Assembly (NCBI RefSeq): GCF_002973525.1
Contig: NZ_PVEN01000011.1
Span: forward strand, 186,001-250,000
Source: Paraburkholderia sp. BL21I4N1
Lineage (GTDB): Bacteria > Pseudomonadota > Gammaproteobacteria > Burkholderiales > Burkholderiaceae
DNA length: 64,000 nucleotides
Direction: 5' to 3'
Both the position numbers and the translations under genes were made by a program. Below are positions 27,631 through 37,275 of the stretch, piece by piece. A model generated the notes under the pieces. It was given only the letters and a program-made list of their open reading frames with translations, ran no database searches and had not been told where the DNA came from. The stretch's first letter is position 1, and each line of letters begins with the position of its first letter.

Positions 27631-28389
27631 TTATACGCCCAGCAGATCGTGCAGCACCGGCATCTTGCTTTCGAGTTCACCCGCCCCGAAGTGCTCGACG
27701 ATCGTGCCGTGCTCCATCACATAGAAGCGATCGGCAAGCGGCGCCGCAAAGCGGAAATTCTGTTCGACCATCACGACCGTATAGCCCCGCTCTTTCAGCG
27801 TGATGATCATGCGGGCCAGCGCCTGCACGATGACCGGCGCCAGCCCTTCGGATATCTCGTCGAGCAGCAACAGACTCGCGCCGGTACGCAGAATACGCGC
27901 CACCGCCAGCATCTGCTGCTCGCCGCCCGAAAGCCGCGTGCCCTGGCTCATGCGGCGTTCCTGCAGATTTGGGAACATCGAATAGATTTCGTCGAGCGAC
28001 ATCATGTGCGCCTTATCGCCGATGGGCGGCGGCAGCAACAGATTTTCCTCGCACGACAGGCTCGAGAAAATCCCGCGCTCTTCGGGACAGTAGCCAATAC
28101 CGCAGTGCGCGATGCGATGCGTGGGCATATTGATGGTCTCGCGTCCGCCGACCCGGATCGAGCCCGTGCGCCGCCCCGTCAGACCCATGATCGCGCGCAA
28201 CGTGGTGGTGCGGCCCGCACCGTTGCGACCGAGCAGCGTGACGACTTCGCCGCGATTCACTGTCAGGTCGACGCCATGCAGAATGTGCGACTCGCCATAC
28301 CACGCCTGCAAACCCGCAATCTCCAGCGCGGGAACGGCGTCCGCCGTGCCGCTCACCTCGAGGCTTTCGCGCTCGGCAATCGTATTCAT
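27631..28389 (-). CDS. livF: Branched-chain amino acid ABC transporter ATPase LivF
   Basis: A 252-residue ABC ATPase. The Walker A reads GRNGAGRTT, with Arg in the place of the usual Lys, near residue 52 (LLGRNGAGRTTTLRAIMG). The signature LSGGEQQML and Walker B LLLLDEISEGLAP are intact; the usual Pro after Glu in the B motif is Ile. The Lys-to-Arg change in the P-loop is unusual and normally weakens ATP hydrolysis. Start overlaps the livG stop by four bases. Confidence 0.92.
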   Translation of the reverse strand: MNTIAERESLEVSGTADAVPALEIAGLQAWYGESHILHGVDLTVNRGEVVTLLGRNGAGRTTTLRAIMGLTGRRTGSIRVGGRETINMPTHRIAHCGIGYCPEERGIFSSLSCEENLLLPPPIGDKAHMMSLDEIYSMFPNLQERRMSQGTRLSGGEQQMLAVARILRTGASLLLLDEISEGLAPVIVQALARMIITLKERGYTVVMVEQNFRFAAPLADRFYVMEHGTIVEHFGAGELESKMPVLHDLLGV

Positions 28390-29165
28390 GCGTGGGCTCC
28401 GGCGAGCGCCGCGTCGGCACTGCCCATATAGGCTTGCATCACGAGCGGATTCTTCGACACTTCGGCGTAGCTGCCTTCGGCGAGCACTTCGCCTCGTTGC
28501 AGCACCGTGATCGTGTCGGAGATGCCGGCGATCACATTCATGTTGTGCTCGACCATCAGGATCGTGCGGCCGCTCGAGACTTTCTTGATCAGCGCCGTGA
28601 CACGATCCACGTCTTCGTGGCCCATGCCTTGCGTCGGTTCGTCGAGCAACATGAGCTCCGGTTCCATGGCGAGCGTGGTGGCGATTTCCAGCGCGCGTTT
28701 GCGGCCGTATGACAGTTCCACCGTCAGGACATCGGCGAAATCGGTCAGGCCGACCTGGGTGAGCAGATCCATCGCGCGGTCGTCCAGTTGACGCAGCGTG
28801 CGTTCGCTCTTCCAGAAATGAAATGCCGTGCCAAGCTGGCGCTGCAGACCGATGCGCACATTCTGCAATGCTGTCAGATGCGGGAACACCGCGGAAATCT
28901 GGAACGAACGGATAATGCCGCGCCGCGCGATCTGCGCGGGACGTTCACCGGTAATGTCGATACCGTTGAAGACGATCTGACCCGCGGTCGGTTCGAGGAA
29001 CTTGGTGAGCAAATTGAAGCAGGTGGTCTTGCCTGCCCCATTGGGGCCGATCAGCGCATGGATCGAGCCACGGCGCACGCGCAGGTTCACCCCGTTCACG
29101 GCAATGAAGCCTTTGAACTCACGGGTGAGGCCGCGCGTTTCGAGAATCGTATCGCCGAGAATCAT
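28386..29165 (-). CDS. livG: Branched-chain amino acid ABC transporter ATPase LivG
   Basis: A 259-residue ABC ATPase with Walker A GPNGAGKTT near residue 40, the LivG-type insert, a signature stretch ELSYGRKRALEIA (Tyr-Gly in place of Ser-Gly-Gly) and Walker B LMLLDEPTQGM. The ATG at 29165 is preferred because AAGGGA precedes it; an ATG four codons earlier lacks a ribosome site. First gene of the second liv operon. Confidence 0.92.
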   Translation of the reverse strand: MILGDTILETRGLTREFKGFIAVNGVNLRVRRGSIHALIGPNGAGKTTCFNLLTKFLEPTAGQIVFNGIDITGERPAQIARRGIIRSFQISAVFPHLTALQNVRIGLQRQLGTAFHFWKSERTLRQLDDRAMDLLTQVGLTDFADVLTVELSYGRKRALEIATTLAMEPELMLLDEPTQGMGHEDVDRVTALIKKVSSGRTILMVEHNMNVIAGISDTITVLQRGEVLAEGSYAEVSKNPLVMQAYMGSADAALAGAHA

Positions 29166-29478
29166 GTTCCCTTCCATACGGAGTGAGGCGAAGCACTACG
29201 ATCTTACGCGCGGAGTTTTGCGCGACTTGTTATGACGGCGGCACCCCATGCCGCTCGTTGGCGTACTGCACCAATCCGGACGGTAATCCATGGGGCGGCA
29301 CGCAGCATGGCTGCCATTGTCGCGCCAATGATGCAGCGCATTCATTGGGATTTGCACTTAGTGGATGATGTCGATCTGTCGCGCGAGACGTGCCGGCGCG
29401 CCAAATAGCGGACGTGCGCAGGCCGCCCAGCCTGACCATGGCAGGCGGCGGGCACTCCATGCAATCACCGTGCCGTTG
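29166..29478. other. Intergenic region
   Basis: A 313-bp spacer before livG that must hold the promoter of the second liv operon. I found no convincing promoter hexamers, terminator or frame. Confidence 0.4.
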
Positions 29479-31197
29479 TCACACCGCCGACATCGACGCG
29501 CCCGCCATGCCTTGCACCACGCGACTACCGGCCGCACGGGCGCGGCGGTCTTCGCGAATCATCTCGCTGGCGCGCTCGGCAATCATCAATGTGGGCGAGT
29601 TGGTGTTGCCCGACGTGATGACTGGCATGACCGATGCGTCGACCACGCGCAAGCCGTCAACACCGATAACACGTAGACGGCTATCGACCACGGCGGCCGG
29701 GTCGTCGGTTGCGCCCATGCGGCAGGTGCCGACCGGATGGAAGATCGTCGTGCCGACCGCGCCGGCGGCCTGCTGCAGTTCTTCTTCGGTCTGATACTGG
29801 ACCCCCGGCAAAATCTCCCGCGGTTGATAGCGGGCCAACGCGGGCGCGGCGGCGATCCGTCGCGTGAGACGTAATGCGTTGGCGGCGACGTGACGGTCGT
29901 ATTCGGTGGAAAGATAGTTCGGCGCGATCAACGGCGGCGCCGATGCATCCGCGGACTCGATATGAACGCTGCCGCGGGACGTGGGCCGCAACTGACACAC
30001 CGACGCCGTGAACGCGTTGAAGCGATGCAACGGTTCGCCAAACCGATCGAGCGACAGCGGCTGCACGTGATACTCGAGGTCAGGCCGCGTCAGCGAGCGA
30101 TCGTGCGGATCGGACTTCGCGAACGCGCCGAGTTGCGATGGCGACATCGACATGGGTCCGCTTTGAAACAGCGCGTACTGCATGCCGATCATCAGCTTGC
30201 CCCACCAATGCGCGGACGCCGTGTTGAGCGTGCGCACACCGTCGACCCGATAAGCCATCCGCAATTGCAAATGGTCCTGCAGATTTTCGCCGACGCCGCG
30301 CAGATCGTTGACGACATCGATACCCAGGTTCTGCAGACGCGCGCCGTTGCCGATGCCGGACAGTTCGAGCAATTGCGGCGAATTCACCGCGCCCGAACTG
30401 AGGATCACTTCGCCGCGCGCCTTGGCGAGATAGTCGGTGTTATCGCCGCGATATTCGACGCCGGTGCAGCGGCGTCCTTCGAACACGACGCGCTGTGTCT
30501 GCGCGCCGGTAATGACCGTGAGATTCGGGCGTCTGAGCGCGGGACGCAAAAACGCTTTCGATGCATTCCAGCGAATGCCGCGTTTCTGATTCACGTCGAA
30601 ATAGCCGACGCCGGTGTTGTCGCCACGGTTGAAATCGTCGGTCGCGGGAATGCCGGTTTGCTGCGCGGCCTGTGAAAACTCTTCGAGAATTTTCCATTTG
30701 AGGCGCTGTTTTTCGACGCGCCATGGACCACCCGCGCCATGCGATTCATTCGCGCCGGCGTAATGATCCTCGCTGCGTTTGAAGACCGGCAGCACCGCGT
30801 TCCATGACCATGACGAGTCGTTCGTGACGCGCGCCCATTCGTCGTAGTCTTCGCGCTGACCGCGCATGTAGATCATGCCGTTGATGGAGGAGCTGCCGCC
30901 CAGCACGCGTCCACGCGGATATGACAACGCGCGTCCATTCAAACCGGCTTCGGGCTGCGTTTTGTAAAGCCAATCCGTGCGCGGATTGCCGATGCAGTAG
31001 AGGTAACCGACCGGCACGTGAATCCAGTGATAGTCGTCTTTGCCGCCGGCTTCGAGCAGCAGAACCTGCACGTCCGGATCTGCGCTCAGGCGGTTAGCCA
31101 GCACGCAACCGGCCGTACCCGCGCCGACGATGATGTAGTCGAATTCACCTTCCAGACGCCGGCCTTCTGATCCGGCTTTGGTGTGAGTGTCGCTCAT
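29479..31197 (-). CDS. hpdH: GMC-family dehydrogenase, probable 3-hydroxypropionate dehydrogenase
   Basis: A 572-residue FAD-dependent GMC oxidoreductase. The FAD loop IIVGAGTAGCVLANRL is at residues 22-37, the GMC signature PRGRVLGGSSSINGMIYMRG is near 95, and the active-site HPVGTCRMG is near 489. It lies downstream of a (methyl)malonate-semialdehyde dehydrogenase and a divergent LysR gene. That arrangement is the hpdR/mmsA-hpdH system described for 3-hydroxypropionate use in Pseudomonas and Cupriavidus, where HpdH oxidises 3-hydroxypropionate to malonate semialdehyde. Choline or alcohol dehydrogenase would be the alternative by sequence alone. Confidence 0.75.
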   Translation of the reverse strand: MSDTHTKAGSEGRRLEGEFDYIIVGAGTAGCVLANRLSADPDVQVLLLEAGGKDDYHWIHVPVGYLYCIGNPRTDWLYKTQPEAGLNGRALSYPRGRVLGGSSSINGMIYMRGQREDYDEWARVTNDSSWSWNAVLPVFKRSEDHYAGANESHGAGGPWRVEKQRLKWKILEEFSQAAQQTGIPATDDFNRGDNTGVGYFDVNQKRGIRWNASKAFLRPALRRPNLTVITGAQTQRVVFEGRRCTGVEYRGDNTDYLAKARGEVILSSGAVNSPQLLELSGIGNGARLQNLGIDVVNDLRGVGENLQDHLQLRMAYRVDGVRTLNTASAHWWGKLMIGMQYALFQSGPMSMSPSQLGAFAKSDPHDRSLTRPDLEYHVQPLSLDRFGEPLHRFNAFTASVCQLRPTSRGSVHIESADASAPPLIAPNYLSTEYDRHVAANALRLTRRIAAAPALARYQPREILPGVQYQTEEELQQAAGAVGTTIFHPVGTCRMGATDDPAAVVDSRLRVIGVDGLRVVDASVMPVITSGNTNSPTLMIAERASEMIREDRRARAAGSRVVQGMAGASMSAV

Positions 31198-31345
31198 GGT
31201 CTAGTCTCCTAAGCTTCCCTGCCCGCAGACAGGCGATGCTTCCCTGCGCCTGCGGCGTCGGGCTGATTTTATTTTCTCGTTGCGCCGTCTCGCGTCGGCC
31301 TTCGGTGCGCGATGAGAAAACCGCAGCGAAGGCCCACACGTCACA

Positions 31346-32884
31346 CTATTTAGCCACCGGCATCGTGAACTCGGCGCCCTTCGCGATGCTGTCGGGCCAG
31401 CGTTGCATGATGCTCTTGTAGCGCGTGTAGAAGCGCACGCCTTCTTCGCCATACGCGTGATGATCGCCGAACAGAGACTTCTTCCAGCCGCCAAAAGAAT
31501 GCCAAGCCATCGGCACCGGAATCGGCACGTTGATGCCCACCATGCCGATCTGGATCTGCCTGGAGAAAGCGCGCGCGACGCCGCCGTCTGACGTGAACAA
31601 TGAAACACCGTTAGCGAATTCGTTGGCGTTGATGAGCTCCACCGCCGACGCAAAATCCGGTACACGCACCACGCACAACACCGGCCCGAAAATCTCTTCG
31701 CGGTAGATCTTCATGTCGGTCGAGACATCGTCGAACAAGGTGCCACCGAGGAAGAAGCCTTTCTCGTGTCCTTCGACCTGGTGACCGCGTCCGTCGACCA
31801 CGAGCTTCGCACCCGCCGCGATACCCGCGTCGATATAACCGACCACTTTGTCGCGATGCACGCCCGTCACCAGCGGTCCCATCTCCGCCGCCGACTCCAT
31901 GCCGTTGAGAATCTTCAGGCTCTTCACGCGCGGCGTGAGTCGTTCGATCAGTTCATCGGCGATATGTCCCACCGCAACCGCCACCGAAATCGCCATGCAA
32001 CGCTCGCCGGCCGAACCGTAGGCGGCACCGATCAGGGCGTCGACCGCCTGGTCGAGATCGGCGTCCGGCATCACCACTAGATGATTCTTCGCTCCGCCCA
32101 ACGCCTGCACGCGCTTGCCGTGCTTCGTGCCTTCCGTATAGATATATTCGGCGATCGGCGTCGATCCGACGAACGACAATGCGCTCACGTCCGGATGCAC
32201 GAGCAGCGCATCGACCGCAGTTTTGTCGCCGTGCACGACGTTGAAAACGCCATCCGGCAAACCGGCTTCCTTCAGCAATTCCGCGAGACGGTTCGCGCAC
32301 GACGGATCGCGTTCCGACGGCTTCAGCACGAAGCTGTTGCCGCACGCAATCGCGACGGGGAACATCCAGCACGGCACCATCATCGGAAAGTTGAACGGCG
32401 TGATGCCGGCCACCACGCCCAACGGTTGACGCAGATTCCAGTTGTCGATGCCGCCGCCGATCTGATCGGTGAAATCCGTTTTCAACAGATTCGGAATGCC
32501 GCACGCGAACTCGACGATCTCGATGCCGCGCATCACCTCGCCCTTCGCGTCGGAAAACACTTTGCCGTGTTCGCGCGTGATCAGTTCCGCGAGTTCGTCG
32601 TGATGACGGTCGAGCAATTCCTTGAACTTGAACAGCACGCGCGCGCGTTTGATCGGCGCGGTTTCGCTCCATGCGGGGAAGGCGGCCTTGGCGGCGGCAA
32701 CCGCCGCGTCCACTTCGGCGACGCTCGCCAGCGGCACGCGCGCGCTGACGCTGCCAAGCGCGGGATTGAAGACGTCGCCGAAACGGCCGCTCGTACCCTC
32801 GACCGGCTTGCTATTGATGAAATGGGTCAGCGCGCGCGCTTGGGTTTCACTGCGCGCAGCCGAATCCTGATCTGTCTCGCTCAT
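31346..32884 (-). CDS. mmsA: CoA-acylating (methyl)malonate-semialdehyde dehydrogenase
   Basis: A 512-residue aldehyde dehydrogenase that converts malonate or methylmalonate semialdehyde to acetyl- or propionyl-CoA. The catalytic Cys is in GSAGERCMAISVAV near residue 293; ITPFNFPMMVPCWMFP near 160 is typical of MmsA. The ATG at 32884 has AGAGGAAA upstream; 17 further codons are open but carry no family sequence. A 148-bp gap separates it from hpdH, with which it is probably co-transcribed, and a LysR gene diverges 154 bp away. Confidence 0.93.
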   Translation of the reverse strand: MSETDQDSAARSETQARALTHFINSKPVEGTSGRFGDVFNPALGSVSARVPLASVAEVDAAVAAAKAAFPAWSETAPIKRARVLFKFKELLDRHHDELAELITREHGKVFSDAKGEVMRGIEIVEFACGIPNLLKTDFTDQIGGGIDNWNLRQPLGVVAGITPFNFPMMVPCWMFPVAIACGNSFVLKPSERDPSCANRLAELLKEAGLPDGVFNVVHGDKTAVDALLVHPDVSALSFVGSTPIAEYIYTEGTKHGKRVQALGGAKNHLVVMPDADLDQAVDALIGAAYGSAGERCMAISVAVAVGHIADELIERLTPRVKSLKILNGMESAAEMGPLVTGVHRDKVVGYIDAGIAAGAKLVVDGRGHQVEGHEKGFFLGGTLFDDVSTDMKIYREEIFGPVLCVVRVPDFASAVELINANEFANGVSLFTSDGGVARAFSRQIQIGMVGINVPIPVPMAWHSFGGWKKSLFGDHHAYGEEGVRFYTRYKSIMQRWPDSIAKGAEFTMPVAK

Positions 32885-33038
32885 GATTTTCCTCTTCCTG
32901 TGAAGTCTTCCGCCCGGCGTGCTGCGCCTGTTCAAAGGCGTCGTGCGGGCGTGTCGAAGGGCAAGCGTACGGCGCTTCGGGACACCAAATCCAATGAGTA
33001 ATGCTCAATTGCGATATAAGGCGCGCTAATATCAAGAT

Positions 33039-33938
33039 ATGGATCTGACTCTGCTACGGGCCTTTGTCACTGTTGCACGCGAGGGCAACCTCACGCGCGC
33101 GGCGGTGCAACTGCACCTGACCCAACCCGCCGTCAGCCTGCAAATCAAGCATTTGCAGGAGACGCTCGGCGTGACGCTGTTCACCCGCACCTCGCACGGG
33201 CTGTCGCTCACACGCGATGGCCAGGCACTGCTGCCGCACGCCGAACGCGCACTCGGCGCGGCCAGCGACGTCCAGCGCGCGGCGCAATTGCTGCGGCACG
33301 AAGTGCGCGGGCGCTTGCGGATCGGCACGATCCTCGACCCGGCGTTTCTGCGTCTGGGCGGCTTCCTCAAGCAACTGGTGGAAACGTGGCCGCGCATCGA
33401 AACGGCGTTACGTCACGGCATGTCGGGCTGGGTGCTGGAGCAGGTGCGCGGGGGTGAGCTGGATGTCGGCTATTACATCGGTCTGCCGTCGGAAGACGAA
33501 CCGCGCGACGGTGCGGCTTTTCACGCCGTCACGTTGACGCACTTCCAGTATCGCGTGCTGGCGCCGGCCGGCTGGAAAGATCGCGTGAAAGGCGCGCGTG
33601 ACTGGCGTTCGCTCGCGACGCTGCCGTGGATCTGGACACCGCCCGCGTCCGCGCACAACCGGCTGTTGTCGCGCTGCTTCGACGAAGCGGGCGTGAAACC
33701 GGTGAAGGTCGCGGAGGTCGACCAGGAGCCGTCGATGCTCGATCTGGTCAAGTCGGGCGTCGGCCTTACGCTCGCACGCGACGCCACCGCGATCGCCGAA
33801 GCGCATGCGCACGCGTTGACTATCGTCGAAGGCGTGACGGTGCCGACGCAGCTCAGTTTCATCACGCTCGACGCACGCAAGGACGAGCCGGCGATTGCCG
33901 CGGCGTTGAAGTTGATCGAGCAGCAGTGGGTGACGTGA
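33039..33938 (+). CDS. hpdR: LysR-family regulator, probable HpdR
   Basis: A 299-residue LysR-type regulator. The winged helix is at residues 1-60 (MDLTLLRAFVTVAREGNLTR, then HLTQPAVSLQIKHLQETLG), followed by a substrate-binding-fold effector domain. It diverges from mmsA with a 154-bp shared region, the usual layout for a LysR activator of the neighbouring operon. The HpdR name rests on this context; the inducer would be 3-hydroxypropionate. Confidence 0.8.
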   Translation: MDLTLLRAFVTVAREGNLTRAAVQLHLTQPAVSLQIKHLQETLGVTLFTRTSHGLSLTRDGQALLPHAERALGAASDVQRAAQLLRHEVRGRLRIGTILDPAFLRLGGFLKQLVETWPRIETALRHGMSGWVLEQVRGGELDVGYYIGLPSEDEPRDGAAFHAVTLTHFQYRVLAPAGWKDRVKGARDWRSLATLPWIWTPPASAHNRLLSRCFDEAGVKPVKVAEVDQEPSMLDLVKSGVGLTLARDATAIAEAHAHALTIVEGVTVPTQLSFITLDARKDEPAIAAALKLIEQQWVT

Positions 33939-34310
33939 TGACGTGCTTGCTGCGTAGCGTGGTGTAGAGACGCTTCGCGGCGATATGAGCGGTTCTCATG
34001 ACAGTCGAGCCACCGGTTCGAGCGTCACCGCTGAACCGACCCACAGTGCGGCCTTTCGCCACCTGCGCACGCTCGAGTTCACCCTACTCGCCTTACGCAT
34101 CGCCGCTCGCCGGCAAACCGCCAGGAATTGCCCGCGCTTATCTCCTCATCTGAAACCACGCCGTCACGCAGTTTTTGTTAGATTGAGGGTCCGCGCTGAC
34201 GCGCCGGTCCGCATCGTTGTTCGTTTCGCCTGACTCTGTCCTTCCCGGCAGCTTCGCCCCGGCCTCGCCGGAAGCCGCCGACCACGCCACCCTTTCGACA
34301 GGAACCTGAC
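33939..34310. other. Intergenic region
   Basis: A 372-bp stretch between hpdR and the CYTH gene. I see nothing definite; TTTTTGTTAGATT near 34170 could be part of a promoter for the CYTH gene. Confidence 0.4.
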
Positions 34311-34847
34311 ATGGCACGCAACATTGAAATCAAAGCCCGCGCCCAGCATTTTGAGCAACTCCGTGAACGCGCGGCCAAGCTCGCGCCGGACGCGCCGCTG
34401 ATCTTCCGCCAGCAGGACTTTTTCTACGACGTGCCGCGCGGCCCCCTGAAGCTGCGGCAGTTCGACGACGGCACACCGGCCGAGCTGATCTTCTATCAGC
34501 GCGACGATCGCGACGGTCCGAAGGCCTCGTACTACACCCGCAGCCCGGTGACAAACCCCGAAGCCATGCATGCGCTACTCGCCACCGCACTGACCACGCG
34601 CGGCATCGTCACGAAGGAACGCCATGTCTACCTGACCGGACGCACGCGAATCCATCTGGACCGGGTGGACGGTCTGGGCGACTTCGTCGAACTCGAAGTG
34701 CTGCTCGCGCAAGATGACGACGAAGAAGGCGGCCACGCCGAAGCTCACGCCATGTTCGAAACGCTCGGCGTGGCAGAGTCGGATCTGGTGGCGGTGGCTT
34801 ACGTGGATCTGCTGAGCCCGGCGAACGAGCCGAAGCAGGCTGCCTGA
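34311..34847 (+). CDS. CYTH-domain (class IV adenylate cyclase/ThTPase-like) protein
   Basis: A 178-residue CYTH protein, which fills a tunnel fold that binds organic triphosphates and metal. The N-terminal NIEIKAR is the ExExK-type signature; paired basic and acidic strands follow (LKLRQFDD, ELIFYQRDD, YLTGRTRIHLDRVDGLGDFV and ELEV). GACAGGAACCTGAC precedes the ATG. Members are adenylate cyclases (CyaB type), thiamine triphosphatases or tripolyphosphatases; the sequence alone does not say which. It stands alone. Confidence 0.85.
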   Translation: MARNIEIKARAQHFEQLRERAAKLAPDAPLIFRQQDFFYDVPRGPLKLRQFDDGTPAELIFYQRDDRDGPKASYYTRSPVTNPEAMHALLATALTTRGIVTKERHVYLTGRTRIHLDRVDGLGDFVELEVLLAQDDDEEGGHAEAHAMFETLGVAESDLVAVAYVDLLSPANEPKQAA

Positions 34848-34917
34848 AATTTAAGCAGAGAGACTTTTCCCGGCGTAGGACGCGTACCCACGCCGCGCTC
34901 TTCAAACGGCCGCCGCA

Positions 34918-35409
34918 TCAAGCGGCGGCGCCTCCCGGCGACAGATGCCCGAGCGGCAACGGCCCATTACGCTTGAACGTGGTCAGCACGATATTCGAGC
35001 GCACGCTGTCCACGCCCGGCACGCGCATCAGCTTCTTCATCACGAACGTCGACAGATAATTCAGATCCGGCGCGACGATCCGCAGCAGATAATCGGCGTC
35101 GCCCACCACCGCGTGACATTCGAGCACTTCGGGCAGCACGTCGATCTGCTGCTGGAATTGCTCGATGATCGAATCGCCGTGGTGCTTCAACTTCAAGCTG
35201 GTAAACGCGGTCACGCCGAGACCGAGTTTCTCCGGTCGCAGCACGACACGATAACCGTCCACCACGCCGACCTGCTCCAGCCGTTGCAAGCGCCGTCCGA
35301 TCTGCGACGGCGACAGCGGCACCTGCTCGGCCAGTTGCTGATGCGTGGCCCGGCCGAAGCGCTGCAGCACGTCGAGCAACGCGAGATCGAAGTGATCCAG
35401 TTCTAGCAT
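34918..35409 (-). CDS. Lrp/AsnC-family regulator
   Basis: A 163-residue Lrp-type regulator. The N-terminal winged helix reads FDLALLDVLQRFGRATHQQL, with LSPSQIGRRLQRLEQVGVVD, and the RAM effector domain follows (about 70-150, AVVGDADYLLRIVA). The ATG at 35409 gives the usual short N-terminus; an ATG five codons earlier is open. It diverges from phhA across about 150 bp of AT-rich DNA and is therefore a likely phenylalanine- or tyrosine-responsive regulator of phhAB. Confidence 0.9.
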   Translation of the reverse strand: MLELDHFDLALLDVLQRFGRATHQQLAEQVPLSPSQIGRRLQRLEQVGVVDGYRVVLRPEKLGLGVTAFTSLKLKHHGDSIIEQFQQQIDVLPEVLECHAVVGDADYLLRIVAPDLNYLSTFVMKKLMRVPGVDSVRSNIVLTTFKRNGPLPLGHLSPGGAAA

Positions 35410-35557
35410 GTTAGATATCCGCATGTAATGGCTATTTTATGCACGATTATTGCATATCAGACTGATAATACGCCATTTTTGCGCCCAATCCGCACGTGTG
35501 CCGCCCTACACTCGCATCACTGATTTTGATCGGCACACGCCGTAGAGCCCCAGCACC

Positions 35558-36448
35558 ATGTCCACTGCGAACACTGCCAAACTGAAAGAGCAATTCGACG
35601 CCGGCCTTGCAACCCGCGCGGACTTCACCATCGATCAACCGACGGAACGCTACGGCGCGGTCGATCACGCCGTGTGGCAACAACTTTATGCCCGCCAGAC
35701 GGCGCTGCTCAAAGGCCGCGTCTGCGACGCGTTTCTGGAGGGCGTGGAACGCATCGGCATGCCGACCGATCGCGTGCCGTCGTTCGATGAGATCAACGCA
35801 AAGCTCACGCCCGCCACCGGCTGGCAGATCGTCGCGGTGCCGGGTCTCGTGCCCGACCAAGTGTTCTTCGAGCATCTGGCCAACCGCCGCTTTCCTGTGA
35901 CCTGGTGGATGCGCCGTCCGGACCAGCTCGATTACCTGCAGGAACCCGACTGCTTTCACGATCTGTTCGGCCACGTGCCGCTGTTGATCAACCCCGTGTT
36001 CGCCGATTACATGCACGCGTACGGCCGTGCGGCGTTAGCCGCTAGCGACGCCGGCGCGCTGCCGCTGCTGGCGCGTCTCTATTGGTACACAGTGGAGTTC
36101 GGACTGATCCGCGATGCCGCAAGTCCGAACGGCGTGAAGATCTACGGCGCGGGCATTGTCTCGAGCAAAGGCGAGACGGTCTACAGCCAGCACGACGCGG
36201 CACCGAACCGGATCGGCTTCGACCTCGAACGCGTAATGCGCACGCGCTATCGCATCGACACGTTCCAGAAAACCTACTTCGTGATCGATGACTTCGCCCA
36301 ACTGTTCGGCGTTGCGCAGACTGATTTCGCGCCGCTTCTGGCGAAGCTCGTCAGCGAACCCGCGTTCGCAGCCGGTGCTGTGCTCGAGCACGATCGCGTC
36401 ATCACGCGCGGTTCGCAGCAAGGCTGGGAAACCGACGGCGATATCTGA
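35558..36448 (+). CDS. phhA: Phenylalanine 4-monooxygenase
   Basis: A 296-residue non-haem iron hydroxylase that turns phenylalanine into tyrosine with tetrahydropterin and oxygen. The iron ligands are visible: His134 and His139 in DCFHDLFGHVP and Glu180 in YWYTVEFGL. There is no N-terminal regulatory ACT domain, as in other bacterial enzymes. It is followed by the pterin-recycling phhB and preceded by a divergent Lrp regulator. Confidence 0.97.
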   Translation: MSTANTAKLKEQFDAGLATRADFTIDQPTERYGAVDHAVWQQLYARQTALLKGRVCDAFLEGVERIGMPTDRVPSFDEINAKLTPATGWQIVAVPGLVPDQVFFEHLANRRFPVTWWMRRPDQLDYLQEPDCFHDLFGHVPLLINPVFADYMHAYGRAALAASDAGALPLLARLYWYTVEFGLIRDAASPNGVKIYGAGIVSSKGETVYSQHDAAPNRIGFDLERVMRTRYRIDTFQKTYFVIDDFAQLFGVAQTDFAPLLAKLVSEPAFAAGAVLEHDRVITRGSQQGWETDGDI

Positions 36449-36564
36449 TCGAACGACCGAAAGCGCTCGTCGAATGCACCGGCAACGGGCTGACGGCATC
36501 CATGGAAAAATAGCGGAGGGACCTGCTGGCCGGCAGGTCCGTTCAGACCTGAGAGGTAACCATC

Positions 36565-36855
36565 ATGATCAACAAACTGACTTCCGAAGAACGCGCCACG
36601 AAGATCGCCCAGTTACACGACTGGCAAACCGTGGCCGGCCGCGACGCGATTCAGCGGCAGTTCAAATTCGCCGACTTCAACGAAGCATTCGGCTTCATGA
36701 CGCGCGTGGCCATCAAGGCGCAGGAGATGGATCACCACCCGGAGTGGTTCAACGTCTACAACAAGGTGGAGATCACACTGTCCACGCACGACGCCAATGG
36801 ACTGACCGAACGCGACATCAAACTGGCCACCTTCATTGATAGTATTACCGCGTAA
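36565..36855 (+). CDS. phhB: Pterin-4-alpha-carbinolamine dehydratase
   Basis: A 96-residue PCD/DCoH protein that dehydrates the 4a-carbinolamine formed by PhhA so that the pterin can be reduced again. The active-site motif is EMDHHPEWFNVYNKV, with a second conserved segment GLTERDIKLATFID. AGAGG lies 9 bases before the ATG. The 116-bp gap after phhA contains a short perfect hairpin (GACCTGC/GCAGGTC near 36521-36539). Confidence 0.97.
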   Translation: MINKLTSEERATKIAQLHDWQTVAGRDAIQRQFKFADFNEAFGFMTRVAIKAQEMDHHPEWFNVYNKVEITLSTHDANGLTERDIKLATFIDSITA

Positions 36856-36959
36856 TACACGCGATCAAAGGCGCTTCTACGACGTTTATGCCCGGTGACT
36901 CAAACAATGGGACGCAATGAAAGGGCATTGCAGGCAATCCCTTATCGAAACCTTCAGTT

Positions 36960-37184
36960 CTACAGGCTATTATTAAGGCGCACGTAAGATTCCCATGCTT
37001 GCCTGGCAATCGCGTCCAAACGTTCCGGTGATAGCGTGTGCTGACGCTGTACAATCATCAGCGCATACGGCTTGGAGAGCGCGCTTGCCTCCTTGCACAG
37101 AACGAGTTCGTCGCCGCTTGAAGGTGAGCGGGCGCGCCAGAAGTTGATCGCGGCTTCCAGTTCGTGAATGCTTATTTCGGACAT
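36960..37184 (-). CDS. DUF3717-type small protein
   Basis: A 74-residue cytosolic protein beginning MSEISIHELEAAINFWRARS and containing ASALSKPYALMIVQR. I recognise it as the DUF3717 family found widely in Burkholderiales; no function is known to me. It has no signal peptide or membrane segment and diverges from the response regulator gene by about 90 bp. Confidence 0.75.
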   Translation of the reverse strand: MSEISIHELEAAINFWRARSPSSGDELVLCKEASALSKPYALMIVQRQHTLSPERLDAIARQAWESYVRLNNSL

Positions 37185-37275
37185 GACGTCGTGGTCGCTC
37201 TCCAGGTCTGTGCAGCAGGCGCCCCGGCGAACCGCTTGCCCAAACGCCTAAACCCATTGTACTTGAGCGAAATCC

